A DNA stretch of 64,000 nucleotides from Tethya wilhelma (GCA_964030475.1 CAXIPT010000001.1:10721593-10785592), one strand, 5' to 3'. Positions 10,637 through 23,430 are shown, numbered from the stretch's first letter. Program-made: numbers and translations. The notes: a model not told the origin generated them from the sequence alone.

Positions 10637-13600
10637 ATGGACTACGGTTCCTCACATGTGTGGGTCTACGATGACTCAGATGAAGAGTTCATGTCAGAAA
10701 CTGAGCTGCAAGAAGGCATGTGGCTGAGGTATGTAGAGACCCAAGTGTATGACTCATAATTTACCCACAACTTGCCCTATATGTGTAGTGAAAGTGAAGG
10801 AGAAGAAGATGTACAAACCATAGTTCCTCCGGTTGTCAGTAAACCTTCCAAACAGGTTTGAACAGGCAATGTCAGATGCTTGCAATTCATCATTTTGTGA
10901 CCTGTTTTGTATTCTCAATAGGCTTCAGGTGTAGAGATCAACTCTGAACAAGAGAATGTTGGTTCTACAACTAAGTATCTTTCTTCTAGTGATAGTAGTG
11001 ATGAGGATGACCTGCCACAGCCTGGTAAAGCAGATTCTTCAAAGTATGTTGAAGTTGAACACTTTACCAAGAAGGATGTATATGACAGTGATGATGAGCT
11101 GGAACAACCAGTTCGTCATAAACCTAAATCATCCTCAAAATCTGCCCCTACTGAAAACCAGAGTGTAGAGTATGTGAAGGTGAAAGATGCAGCAACGCCA
11201 GTTGTGTCTGCCCAGAAGCCAGAAGGTGAGACTTGTTTCAAATTGCTGCATAGAAATGTATTCTGTACTTCAGTTGTTCCCTATTCTACATCCAGCTCCT
11301 CCTCCCCCAGGTCTACCACCTCCACCTCTCAGGGGAGCTATAAAGAACAAACTGGCATCTGGTAGAGTAAAAAGACTTAAAAAGCAAAGAGTTCGATGGG
11401 AAAGAAGTGGTTGGTAGAAAATATATCCACATATATAGGGATAGTTATCATTCTCATTTATATCACTCTTAGCAAGGGATAGCAGTGAAAGAAGTAGGGG
11501 ACGTCAAACTCGACGGGCTGACACTAATGTGCTCGCTGTAAAGTTTAATACTCTCACTGAGCCAAGCAATGTACACACTGGTGATGCAGTTATATGCTGT
11601 AATCCAAGCTGCACCTCCATTTTATCTCATCTCTCAAAGCTGACAGATCCTAGCAATCCAGATAAGGAAGAAAAGGTTCTTTTTATAGTATGGTGGTGTT
11701 TGACTGTACAGAGTAATGCAGGATACCTTATACCTAATTTTATGGTTTTAGTAATTTCTGTCCAACTAGATTGTTTTAATATCCTTAGGTTTGGTTGTGT
11801 GAGTTTTGTGGGACTCAGAATGAAGTGGATATTGTCGCTGAGGAGATTCCCACAAAAGAAGACACAACATTCATCACTGCTCCTGCTCCCTTGAGTCAGA
11901 AGATAACAGGAGGAGCCACCACGGGAGTAGAGGATGCATTGGTGGTTTTCTGTATCGATATCTCAGGGAGCATGTGTGTCACTACTGAAGTAAGTATTCC
12001 CATACATGTATATAAACATGTTACTGGTTTACTACTAGATCCACTTACTCTAGGTGCCTGGCAAGTTTCAGCTGAAAGGACATGATCGTATTAAAAAGCT
12101 CTCAACATTGAATGTAGACAACGAAGACCAGTATATGCCACGGCAACGAAGAGATGTCACATATGTGTCTCGTTTGCAGGTTCATTGCATGAATGGAAGC
12201 CAATTCGTTATTTTATTTCTGAATTCTTGTTTAGAGTGTGCAAGCTGCTGTTGACCACCAGCTGACTCAACTGTCCACTGTATTGCCATCACAGAAGGTT
12301 GCCATTGTAACATTCAGTGATGAGGTACAATTAATTATAATACCTTTGGATATCTGATCATAATATTAATGTGTTCTTCTAGGTAACCATTATTGGGAAT
12401 GGAAGAAATGAACAAACTTTTACTATAGCTGGAGACAAACTGTCTGACTCTGAAGCTATTGTGAAAATTGGTGATGAATTACCATTGCCTGCTTCAATTA
12501 AAGACACACGTAGAGTTCTCAGTGAAAAGCTGTTTGAGTAAGTCACGTATTGTGTGGTTCATGTACGTAGAAAGTTGTGAATGCACATCAATGTTCATAC
12601 AAATTTGTGTGATGATATGCTGCAGACTAGAAGAGGGTGGCCAGACTGCATTGGGCCCTGCTCTGTTGTTGTCTATATCCTTGGCAGGAAGAGTACCTGG
12701 ATCAAAGGTATATCTCTCTCCCCAGTAATTAGACTACCGTAGATCGGGAAATTTTCGCTGCTATAAATTTTCGCTCATTTAATTTTCGCGAGTTAAATTT
12801 TCGCCACTTCGACCGATTCGGTAAGGATCGCCATACGTTTTCAATTTTCGCACGTTTAATTTTCGCCACTCGCGCGCGTGGCGAAAAATTTTTAATGGCG
12901 AAAATTTCCCGATCTACGGTATCTCTAGAAGCCTACCTTATACGGTATACCTGACTCCTAATGTGAAATGAGACTTTTAAGTGTATCTATTTTGGACTGT
13001 TGTCAGTGGACTCATGCCACTGGTAATCTGTCTGTTTCCAGATAATCTCAAGAACACCAGCTTTGCTTATAGCTGAAAATAAATTATCTGTGAACAATTT
13101 TTTTTCTATTGCAAAGCAGTGTAGCTGCTAGCACATTTGTAGAGAGACTTGATGATAACATCTAGATATTGCAGACTGAGACTATAATGATGGTATAATT
13201 ATGTGGCTAGTCCAATACCCAAGGTCGGCCTGACTAGTAACTGCATAGATCCAGCACAAGTTTTGTTATCATCCTGGAACTTGTTATTACTGTTCCTGAC
13301 CAACCAGCTCAGCAAGCTAGTGGTCTTAAATTTCATCATTGTGCAGGCTATTTTGTACTTCTTCACTTGATGCTTTACGCAGTTGATAAGAATGTCATAA
13401 TAATTATGATACGTTCTTCATTACAAAGGTTGTCATTTGTACTGATGGACTTGCTAATAAAGGAGTTGGAAACCTAGACGGTAAGACCTCGTCCTTACTG
13501 TTGCTAGTTGTGTTAATCTAGTTGTTGGTGTATTCCAGATTTGAAGACTGACGAGGCTCAAGCTGAAGCACAGACATTCTATGAAGATATGGGTACTTTA

Positions 13601-14370
13601 GCTGTTGAAAATGGGTATGTGCAAATGATTGTTATGCTAACTGGATAATCATAACTTTTCATTTGATATTTTACAGTGTTACTGTCTCTCTAGTAAGGAT
13701 CAAGGGCACAGATTGTAAAGCTCTAGAGTTGGGACAAGTAGCTGACAAAACTGGGGGTCAAGTAAGTAATCTTGATTCATAAGATTATACTTTTTCTGAA
13801 CAGCTGTGTTCAAACTTCAATATTTTGATGATAATATTGTTGTTTTCTTACTAAAACCATAGATTATATAATCTATGCTAAAACTCCATGGTATGTTTGT
13901 TCATAGGTAACCACTGTTGACCCTTTGAACATCACACGAGAATTTAGCACTATTCTTGCTAATCCAGTCATTGCTACACAAGTTACCACGAAAATTGTGT
14001 TGCACCGTGAACTGTTAGTTGACAATACTGGCATACTGTAGTCAGTAGGAACTTGTTTAGAGTGTTTCAATGCACTTTGTACAGATACTTTCGCACTGAG
14101 GAGTCAAAGGAAAGTTTGTTGACAATTCCTGTTGGAAATGTAACAGCTACTACAGAGCTTACTTATGAGTATGGTGTGAGAAGTAAGAAAAATAGCTCAA
14201 AGTTGAGTTCAGAACAAAAAGGTGAGCTTATCCATATTTTGCACTATCATTATGATTTAGTTACTAAAAATAACACCTCTATGATGCCCAGTCATCATTG
14301 TTATGGTACAATAATAGTTATGAATAAAATTGTCAGTGCTTGGCAAACATGGTTAATGAATCTATTTATT

Positions 14371-14401
<31 letters not shown>

Positions 14402-15472
14402 CTGTGTGTGGTGTGTTTAATTTTAGCATCTGCTTCTCCTGAAACACAACCAGTGCCGCCTCTGAAGGTCGATGGTAAAGAATGCCTCCCATTTCAGCTC
14501 CAAATACAGTACACTGGTCAGGATGGCTCCACGAATATTAGAGTCATCACACAAGCGAAACCAATTACTCGAGACAGAAATGTTGCGGAGAAAGGTATTA
14601 ATATTATCAACAAATTCAGATTCATGAGTCACTTGTTTTGTGTCATATTGACAGATATTGACATGGCAGTAGTGGGCACACATGTAGCTCACAGAACTGC
14701 AGCTTTGGCAATGCAAGGAGAGTACACTCAAGCCAGAATCAGTGCACTTTCTAACCAAAGGTTGTTGCAGCGAACGAGGTTAGTATAGAAATTTAACTCT
14801 AGTTTGTATTACAATCATTACACACATCATTTCTATTTCTCTGTTCAGTCATACTACCTCAGAGAAAAGGAATGTCTATCTCAATGTGATGGAAGACCTC
14901 ATTCCATTGGAAAATGAATTATGCCGAAGACAAGAGGTAGTAAGTAACGTTACTGAATAGTATTGAGTGTTGGAATTTGTATTATAGACGGAAAGGCAAC
15001 AGTTTGGTAGAAACTACAGTGATGATGAAGATGAAGAGAGATTCTTTTATGAAAGGAATTCAGAACTAATGGGCACTGCATTGGCACAACGAAAAACTCA
15101 GAGTGAAGGTTCACAACAAACACCTGGTCTAGCACTAGCTAGCACTGGCAGGAGAGGAGCTAGTGTACAGACAAAGACACCAATTCCTAAAGCCAAGGTA
15201 TTACAGCTAGACTTCTCATACCAACAGTCTATTGCTTCAGCTATAGTAACTGTGTGCGTAATTGTTTTTCAGAAAAAGAAAGCTATATCCCGAAGAAAGG
15301 ATATTGATGATGACTTGGCTACGTACATGTACAATATTTCTGTAAGTACATGTAATTTGTTTTAAGGATATAATGTATTTTAATAACTAAAGTCGCATTA
15401 TTATTATTCTAGGGAACTAAGACCAATGATTACGAAACACCTAGTGATCATCTAGACAAACCTCACCAATGA
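10637..15472 (+). CDS. Sec23/24-type zinc finger plus vWA-domain protein
   Basis: Twenty-one exons join in frame to about 869 aa: 10637-10728, 10789-10855, 10922-11225, 11296-11409, 11473-11675, 11789-11989, 12054-12179, 12235-12324, 12383-12537, 12626-12707, 13429-13480, 13539-13614, 13677-13761, 13907-14013, 14085-14221, 14427-14594, 14655-14778, 14849-14936, 14988-15197, 15273-15341, 15413-15472. Residues 1-150 are acidic, Ser/Asp-rich and probably disordered. A PPPPGLPPPPLRG segment (about 155-165) is followed by a basic stretch. A CxxxxC...CxFC zinc finger like that of Sec23/Sec24 lies near 225-270. The vWA domain (about 305-560) has an intact MIDAS motif DISGS at 317-321. A beta-rich and helical C-terminal part ends in an acidic, Lys-rich tail. 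The closest family I can name is the zinc finger-vWA half of circularly permuted Ras (CPRas) proteins, but I see no GTPase motifs. The exon 4 donor (GTTGGT) is weak and is the least certain join. Function is unknown; a membrane-traffic or adhesion-type scaffold is only a guess. Confidence 0.85.
12735..12921. mobile_element. MITE, TACCGTAGATCGGG termini, in intron 10 of vWA gene
   Basis: A 187-bp element with inverted ends TACCGTAGATCGGGAAATTT. Its body is a chain of AATTTTCGC words in both orientations. It is related to the element at 3872-4080. Confidence 0.85.
14371..14410. repeat. (GT)n microsatellite in intron 15 of vWA gene
   Basis: About 20 GT units with one CT interruption, directly upstream of the exon 16 acceptor. 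Confidence 0.95.
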
Positions 15473-15663
15473 ACTCGAGGTGTACTACAATAAGTAGTCA
15501 GTTTGATAGAGACATGTTATTATTAAATTACATTTTTAGTAAAGTGTGAGTTTTTCATAGAGAATAATTAATTTTTATAGCTGCATGCATGTTTTTTAGT
15601 ATTAAAGTTATTTCCAGTGATAATTATACAGGTACAGGTATATAAACAACTAGCTCATAATTA
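15473..15663. terminator. Convergent 3' intergenic region
   Basis: 191 bp between the stop codons of the vWA gene (plus) and NPRL3 (minus). ATTAAA at 15522-15527 is a candidate plus-strand poly(A) signal. The two 3' UTRs probably overlap. Confidence 0.5.
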
Positions 15664-18600
15664 CTAAGTTTTACATACATGCACATTGCCATACAGAGTA
15701 TGTTGTTCTGGCAGAGTACATGTTACTAGAACCTCACTAAACTTGTCAATGAGCGTTAACAACTGTGATCTTGGTATATTTTCGATGAGCATGATCCCTT
15801 CCAGATGTTGGTTACCATGGAAGTACTTAGAGAGCCTGAACTCAACACAAAGAGTGTTATAATAAGCGTACTAATATAACAATATGGCGAGAGTCAAATT
15901 CTACCTTGCAAACTCTTCTAAATCCTCACTATCAGTAGCTGCTGAAGTATTTAAAACACTTTGCCTCTCATCTGGCTTAAGACACTTTAGTGACTCAATG
16001 ATGCTGCTATCTATAATTATAATAATTATTCACAGAATCACAATGGTATTATCTGTACCAAACCTAACATAATCTCCCAATGCCAGCTAAGGGCACAAGG
16101 CTGAGCAACCCAGTTGCCTAGCTTTGAGAACTAGGGGTGGTAGTTTAAATGCTTGTTTGTTCCATGCATGGGAACTCTCTGAAGTGGTTCACAGATACAA
16201 GAGAACCATGCAATCTACATGCACCCTTTTTAAATGAACTGACTTGCATGCTGCAAGGAATCTTGAGAAAGTGAATGCAGTGAGTTCTGGATGCCCTCCA
16301 CACCACCATTCTTTTGAGGAACAATATACACATATGTGTGCAGCTGTAGGCATAAACAATAAATATCATTCATATCAGTCTACAATTTACATCATCATAG
16401 CTGCATCATCCACTCCAATTAAGAATCTCAATTACTCTCTTCGAAAGCATGTCAAAGTACTTGATTATCATAAACCCAATTATTTGTCTACCTGTCAGTC
16501 AACTTGTAAACCTGAGCAAGGTCAATTATTGAAGGACTTAGTGACCTTAACTGATATTTTGCCATATCAGCCGTGTTACCCACGTGAGAAAGCCGTATCA
16601 GTCGTGTTACCCACGTGACTATGTTTTTTTGTGAGCTAGCCAGATGCAGACAAGAGAGCTGTCATTTGCTGCGCTGCTGCTGGTAAGTAAAATTTCACCC
16701 TCATAAAATATAGTAAGAAGAATAGAAAGAATAATAGTAGGCAAGCTAACTGTCTAAATCACAGTGTATTGTATATACGATAAATCCCTTATCACTATAG
16801 TAACGGTACAAATACCGGGAAATTTCACTCGTAAATTGCCCTAGGCATTAGATATTTCCCGATATCGCACCACTACTATATAGCAATAAGTATATATTAT
16901 TTGATGATAAATCTAAATTTATTGCTTACACTGTGGTAGTTAAATTTTAGGAGTAAATGGCAACTATGATCATCAAAACAAATACAAACAAGTTAAAATG
17001 TGAGTGTATCTTCAAAGACAGAAGTATCACAAACAAATCACTTTGTGAAACTCAAAAGGAAAACAATCCCAAATGTAGTCAGTTGAACTTGTATTCACAA
17101 CCAGTCACTTCAACAATTATTATTCTTTCATGCTTTTAATTGTTTAACGGCTATTATTTACGTAAATAAAATACCTGGACAATCTGCTTGTGCTGCAATA
17201 GCCACACGACCATCTGTATTATTCTTTGAGGCTATAGAAAGAACATCCATAAACTATAATAGCAAACAGGCCACATCACTGTTGACGAAATAACTCTTAG
17301 CAGAAATAATTATGACAGCTCAACAATGACATACATCATCAGCAAACATGTCCTTTAGGTCTCCAAGAGAAATAGGCAATGAAAAGTTGGAGAGTAAATC
17401 AACCAAGGTGGGATCTTTCATCTGAAATACATCCTGAAACTTGTCAGAAAGGTCTGAATTGCTGAAGAAAGGGAAAAAACAAAGTGAAAACTATAACTTC
17501 TATTTATCCATAAAAAAATTACATTCTAGTGTCAGCTGATGGGCTGGTGATGTATACATTGCTCTCAGAGAGAGGATATATGGCAATTGCTTTACTCCAG
17601 TACACCAAATGTGATGCCAGATGTAGAACTTGTGGCAGAGGTATGTCAGCATCCAAGGAGACTGCTTGCAAACTGTAATTCATATATACACTTATAACAA
17701 TATTTATAAAACTAACAATCTACTTTTTGTGTGTCTACCTTTTCATTGGTGACACAACTCGCAGCAGTCTATGCATAGATGGGTTGGAAAAAGGTGGTAA
17801 GCATTCAATAATTGTTTCGCAATCTTCATAAAGCAACAAAGCAGAATAAGACCTAAGAGCACAAAAATGAATAGTAATCACTGTACACAAACTAAAAGGC
17901 TACAATCATAGAATATCTAGTCATATATACTACATCAGTAACTGTTATTATTATTATTTTAGATGCTAAACAAATCTATATAGCTAACACCATGTGTTAA
18001 CTGTTGGGCCTATCGCATACTTGTTTATTTATAACATTTATGCACTAGAATCAATCAGTTATATACCTGACAAGTGGTTGAACTGCTTGTTGATGAATGT
18101 CAGAAATATTGAATAAATGTAGCTTTTCACGTTGCACTGATAAACTTCCAACTTCTCTCGGCCCTAGTTGCACAAGGGTACTCACTTCAGCCCAGTTATT
18201 TATCTTGACATCAATGCTAGTGTGTCCATCTTGAAGGCTTGAATAGTATTACAAATAATAATTTAAAAAAACATTCACAAGATTTATTGGTAGTTTTCAC
18301 CTGCAAATAACAAAGTGTAAACTTCTTGCCAATGAGCTTTGTTCCAAAAGAATATCTAAAAATGTTATGGTAACATTGTTGAGGGGGGTGCATATTATTG
18401 TTAGAAGGTAGCAGACCAGCAGAAGGATCAGGAATGTCAGCTTCTTCTAATAGCTGCATCAAAGTAGCAACTTCTTTCTTGAGAAAACCACACCTTAGAG
18501 TGTTGATCAAATACTGTATTATTATCATATCTCATCCAGATCATAAGCATTAACTTACTTTTCTTCTTCATGGGCAATTGCAGATCCAAGTAAATGTGAG

Positions 18601-19713
18601 ATATGGTCATATGCCAGCACAATCTCAGACGAGCAATTAGACTAAAGGGAGACGCACAAAGTATACTATAACTCTAATCCAATTCCTTAAATACTAAACA
18701 AACCTGTAAAACGAATATTATACTGAAGGCAATAGAAAAGGCTTGACTATGAATTGAAAAGGGATGGCCTATGAATCGCCACTCATCAACTGTAAGCTCA
18801 AACTTTTGATCCACCATTAGTGAACTCGGAGCAAGAATTTCAGCTAAAGTTGTTGGAGGTAGTTCACTGTAGATATAACATTGGTTAGTGAAGTTTGGTT
18901 AGACAAGTATAACATACAACCATAATCTCCCAGCTTGCAACATGACAATGATAGGTAAACTGGAGAAGGAAGCCAATAGAAGTAGGGTACACAATGGTAC
19001 ATTTCAGTACCAAAAACAGTGTGGACTGTACGTTTATAGTCTGTACTATGTATAGAAAGGAGCTAGGGACCTAGGTGAGATGAGGCATATTTTCCTGCAT
19101 TTCGTGTGTTCTGTTTTAATAATTGCTGTGTCTAGAGAGCCAGCAGATCATTGGTCAAAGGGAAGCCTGATCAAGGGGTGGATACAACCATATCTGCTAT
19201 ACTAACACCCATGACCAGGATCAAACTTTGACCCATCCAATTTTTAGGCCTTGACCCGTGATTGCACCATTTTGGAAGGCTATGATCATACGGAATTTGA
19301 CCTTTGACCCAACTAAATAGATGCTGTCCAGAGCTTGACTCTTGATCAAAAGCAAGTAATTGAGCTTCCTGACCCTTGATGGGGCCAGTTTTGTTGCTTT
19401 GACCCCTTGATCGCATCTTGATCCCGGTCATGGGTGTTAGTACAGCAGGTCAGCAGGTATGGTTATCACCACCCCTTGCTGGGGACAAGGCTACCAGCTC
19501 TACAGCCTGAAATAAACTTACCTTGTAACATCTTCTAACATAACGCCTGTGGATGAGGAAATTACTGATTCATAGACTAGTACATAAACAAATACATAAT
19601 TAGATTATTTTACCTTCCTGGTGCTGTCTCCCTTTATGGTAAAATATCAAACGATTTCCTCTGCTACCTGAAGTTACGAAGGAAACTGCTAATGGCACGT
19701 GCTCTGTAGACAT
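15664..19713 (-). CDS. NPRL3: GATOR1 complex subunit NPRL3
   Basis: Twelve exons give 486 aa: 19614-19713, 19522-19546, 18704-18866, 18559-18641, 18323-18493, 18067-18237, 17739-17852, 17523-17672, 17335-17461, 17175-17253, 15905-16010, 15664-15835. NPRL3 pairs with NPRL2 and binds DEPDC5 in GATOR1, which inactivates Rag GTPases and so TORC1 when amino acids are scarce. Family hallmarks seen: the N-terminal longin start with [36 protein letters not shown]; the [14 protein letters not shown] block; [10 protein letters not shown]; and the C-terminal winged-helix end ([15 protein letters not shown], then [10 protein letters not shown]). Length is slightly below the human protein. The exon 5 donor (AA/GTTTAC) was chosen because the stronger-looking CAG/GTGAAA six codons later would break the frame into exon 6. 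Intron 2 carries a TIR element. No disabling change was seen. Confidence 0.95.
16560..16620. repeat. Short direct repeat in NPRL3 intron 10
   Basis: Two near-identical copies of TATCAGCCGTGTTACCCACG (second with one change) stand side by side, each containing a CACGTG E-box. Function unknown. Confidence 0.6.
19172..19478. mobile_element. TIR element in NPRL3 intron 2
   Basis: About 307 bp with inverted ends: CAAGGGGTGG, CAACCATATCTGCT, then CTAACACCCATGACC at the left, and the matching complement at the right ending CCACCCCTTG. The interior is rich in TTGACC/TGATC words. No coding capacity. Confidence 0.8.
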
Positions 19714-20727
19714 TGTTTCTCCAATTCAGTGGCTGGCTAGTCTAGCAAGACGAAGTATTATAAAGGCTCGTGCAGATCATCAAGAGTACTAAACCATGGT
19801 TCACCTTTACCTCTTCCCTGGCCTAGAACCTATGCCTACCGACCCCTTACCTCCCGGGTTTTGAGGGGGAGTGGCGCGGCCGTATAGGGCATGCTACGTA
19901 CATATTAAAAGCACTGACAAAGCAAAGCTATTAAAGCTTTCTGCTTTGATAGCTTTTACATTTCGTATTTTGCTGAATCATCTTGAAGCGTTCACTTCAA
20001 AATTATACAGATCTAGAGGTTACCTACAAATTATCAGGTAAAATTATAAATCGTATTATAAGTATTGAAGTGCCCACATGATAGATATTATAAGACAAGG
20101 TCTCTACTATCTATGACAGTAGCTACATGTGTGGCCCATGGCCCTTGGCTGACCACAGTAATGAGTAATTTATATCTATGTTTATATCAAGTGCCAAGTT
20201 AGCCTCTACTAGTCTATCTATGCTTCAGTCTACTCTGACAGTGTGTTCAAAAGCCCCGAAAATCCTCCTGAATTTAGATTATGTAAGATCATGAGGGGAA
20301 AATACCTGGGAAATTTTCTTTTACAATGTTTATAGGTATATAATTCTCTTGTCGGACACAAAGACACTAATTCTAGTCTCTACTGTAAACAGGACCCTTT
20401 GTAAATACTATGTTGTTGTCCTACTCTTCTTTTAAACATACCTATGATTAAATACAGGAGAAGATATCCTTTGTAACCATGGCTCAAAATACAGAGGTGT
20501 CTAAACCTCTCTATTTTCAGAAAGGCTTGTGAACACAAGTATACCAAGTATTGATGTCATTTGTTGACAGAACAATACTATCAACATCATTATAACTCCA
20601 TTTCCCATAATTATACACATGGCACAATCCTAAAAATGGCAGGCTTATTCAATCACTGTATGAACGTGAATCCATCCTAATAACTATACCATCGTGTTTT
20701 TTCACAGGAGATTTTGACAGTGGTATT
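19714..20727. other. Intergenic region between divergent genes
   Basis: Contains the NPRL3 promoter side and the 5' region of the SPRY gene. A TTTTTTCACAG/GA acceptor-like site 24 nt before the ATG at 20728 suggests that the SPRY gene has an upstream exon here, but no exon with a compatible phase could be placed. A short frame from the ATG at 20480 stops after 17 codons. Confidence 0.5.
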
Positions 20728-22137
20728 ATGCTAAAGAAACTCTCCCTGACAGACGTCACAGAGTCGGTTTCATTCACAGATATATATGGAAGTATGACTA
20801 TCGAATCAGATGGCCGGCAATTATCACGCAGTGGAATGCAGCAAGGAAACAGTTGTGCACTATTAAATAAAAAGATCACCGAAGGAAAGCACAGATGGAA
20901 ATTTGAAATTTTATGTGATTTTGGTGCATCTCTATGTGCTGGAGTAGCAAGATATCCATTCAAATTATCAGAAGAGTATTTGAAGGACTCCATGAAGCAT
21001 GTGTATCGCCATCCTGGACTGCTAGTGTATCGTTCATATCGAGGACTACTATATAAAGATGGAAAACAGTTGGATAAAATGTTAACCGCTCTTGGATGGC
21101 AGCACAATGCATATATTACTCTAGAGTTTGAAATTGATATGGATGTGGGATCCCTTGAGATATTCAGAAATGATAAGTCCATAGGTATTGCCTTCACTGA
21201 AATTACTGGGCCTGTTCAACCTGTTGTATGTTTTTATGCTTCATATGAGAAAAATATTAGACTCTCAAAATTTACGTCTGAACTCAATGAAACAAAAATA
21301 TCCTTAAAAACTGTTAGTGATAAGTCTACTCCAGTAGTCAAAGATGTTTATTTTGATGCCACAAATAAATTAGGCAATGTCAGTCTTTCAAGTGATTTTA
21401 AAACATTGTATCGCAGGAAAAATGAATCTGGAAATTCATTGTGTTTTTTAAATATTACTTGCTCATCTCCAGGGACATATCGCTTCTCTTTCATTATTGA
21501 AACTGATCAAGGAGCAAGTACATGCATTGGAGTGACACAAGTATCAAGTCACAAAAAAATTAAAATCAGTGATATTGGAAATGTCTATACTTCCGAGAGC
21601 CTTTACCTGTATCGTTCCTTCCAAGGGATGTTGTACAACAAAGGAATAGAGCAAATGAAACGTTTAGATGAATTCTGGATGAGTGGTAGTCTTGTTGAAA
21701 TGACAATCAGAATTATAGCAAATAATGCAAGTGTGACTTTTGCTGTGAATGGTAAAGACCATGATGTACCCACATTCGGTGATCTACAACCTCCTATAAC
21801 GCCACTTATAGCTTTTTATGCTGGAATGGAAAAACGTGTAACAATAATTCATTTTGAACATGTTCCTCAGTTCCCAGGAAGTAAAGTAACTCACAACTTG
21901 AACCAGCTTAGCACTATCAAGACGAATGGTGTTGAAGTGACACTTCCAATAGTCGCAGTGCCTGCAAGTGCCTTAGAGTACAGACCATCATGTGTTCACT
22001 GTCACAGTAAAGTTGATATTATTTGCTTACCTTGCAAACATGCACACTATTGTGCTAAGCATGCTATTGTTGGTCGTAGATGTCTATGTAACTGTGATAT
22101 AAGCCAAGTGTGGAACATATTAGACACTTCTTCTTGA
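20728..22137 (+). CDS. Tandem SPRY-like domains plus C-terminal RING-like finger
   Basis: An uninterrupted 469-codon frame. Two related SPRY/NHR-type beta-sandwich repeats are visible, about residues 45-190 and 225-385. They share the patterns G-x-H/Y-R-W/F-x-F-x-I, a GVA/GVT strand, LYRS-x-G-LY and a final strand (QPVVCFYASYEK; TPLIAFYAGMEK). The C terminus (422-456) is a cysteine/histidine cluster CVHC-x8-CLPCKHAHYCAKH-x6-CLCNC, which fits a degenerate RING like those ending IAP and Neuralized proteins; the usual sixth ligand is His and the last pair is CxCxC. Two NHR-like domains followed by a RING recall Neuralized, an E3 ubiquitin ligase, but sequence similarity beyond architecture is not clear to me. 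An upstream exon is possible. It is single-exon while its neighbours have many introns, so a retrocopy origin is possible. Confidence 0.8.
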   Translation: MLKKLSLTDVTESVSFTDIYGSMTIESDGRQLSRSGMQQGNSCALLNKKITEGKHRWKFEILCDFGASLCAGVARYPFKLSEEYLKDSMKHVYRHPGLLVYRSYRGLLYKDGKQLDKMLTALGWQHNAYITLEFEIDMDVGSLEIFRNDKSIGIAFTEITGPVQPVVCFYASYEKNIRLSKFTSELNETKISLKTVSDKSTPVVKDVYFDATNKLGNVSLSSDFKTLYRRKNESGNSLCFLNITCSSPGTYRFSFIIETDQGASTCIGVTQVSSHKKIKISDIGNVYTSESLYLYRSFQGMLYNKGIEQMKRLDEFWMSGSLVEMTIRIIANNASVTFAVNGKDHDVPTFGDLQPPITPLIAFYAGMEKRVTIIHFEHVPQFPGSKVTHNLNQLSTIKTNGVEVTLPIVAVPASALEYRPSCVHCHSKVDIICLPCKHAHYCAKHAIVGRRCLCNCDISQVWNILDTSS

Positions 22138-23430
22138 TGATTAATGTTTTATTGTTAATTTTTTTTTACATGCAAGTGTCAGACCTGTACTGTGTTTGTC
22201 ACAGTATAATTATTGTTCTTTCACTAATAATTATTATAGCATGCACTCTAGCCAAATTTGAGGCACACAATTGTGGCACCCTTTACAGTTGCATGATGAA
22301 TCTATCAAGGAACTACTGAGACTAGGTTGGAACAAGACACATAGTAATTACACCCGAAGGAACCACTAAAGGAACCTTTAGCTGCCTTGTTACTGTTGCA
22401 CTACCTAGAAATCAATTGGCATAGATCTATAAGTTTTACAATGGTTGTTGCGTGTCATGATAATAGTTCACCAACTTCCAGCATGAAAGCTCTATTGATG
22501 GCACTCATGTTGCCACACAAACTCGAAGTCATTGTATTGCAGATAATACGAGTACTGATGGATCGATATCATGCATCTAGTGTTCAACAGTTGTTACGGA
22601 TGTCATGCAACATCATACTGATTATGTTCAATGTAAGCAGTATGAGATGAAAACAATTGCATGACAGCAATTGTCACGCCATGCAGGAAGGAAACTGCAG
22701 GGGAAGTTCGAAATGTATAGACAGAGTGTTGTGGAATTGAAAAAAGACAAATAATTATATGAAAGCCAGTTTCAATTCACTATTTTAGAAAAACTAATTA
22801 CTGTAAAAACAGTTTACTACTGTTAGCAAAATCTGTGTGTTTAAAAGTTGTTACATGGCTTTGAGTCGAGGTAGCATGCCACTAATAATTCTATTGTCTA
22901 AAGCTAATGGGCTAGATAGAGTTATGTGAAGGTCCTCCACAATATTATCTTGGATGAATGGCTTGAAGCTAGATTGATTTCGTTAGGCATCCCTTTCGTG
23001 AAGATGGTAGCATTGACCTCTGGTAATCTAAAACGTATACATGGTCCAGCTTTTAGTGTACCTACCAAAATGATATTATGTGTGCAATATATTACCACAT
23101 TTACCATCTCAATACGAACTAATTATAACTCCACTAAAGTTCAAACATAAGCTTATTACTTATACCTAAAGTTGCATACTAAAATTTATTATGAATTTGA
23201 ATGTAGTGAATTAGACAGAAAAGAAGCTCTCATTGTTTGCTGCGAATACATGTATTGTGTCTGCAGTGGCATCATTGGTTGTAAACAGCATGTTGCACAT
23301 GTTTTGGTTGCTAGGTAATACTACAAGTATAAAAGGTTTGCCTGTAATGTCATTCTCTGCATTAAACTTCTGCTCCAGCAAGCTTTTTTGTTTTTCCTCT
23401 CTGAGTTTAGTGTTAAGCTATTCTCTATAT
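22138..23430. other. Intergenic, no confident gene
   Basis: Several short open frames (for example 22387-22650 and 22926-23150, plus) lack family signatures. No TIR element was recognised. Probably 3' UTR of the SPRY gene followed by degraded repeat. Confidence 0.5.

Noticed and set aside
16800..16870. Third copy of the CGGGAAATTT MITE family
   Set aside because: Only short, weakly matching inverted words (ACCGGGAAATTTC / ATTTCCCGATA); no clear ends.
20649..21197. 182-codon minus-strand frame
   Set aside because: Antisense shadow of the SPRY-RING gene with no family signature.
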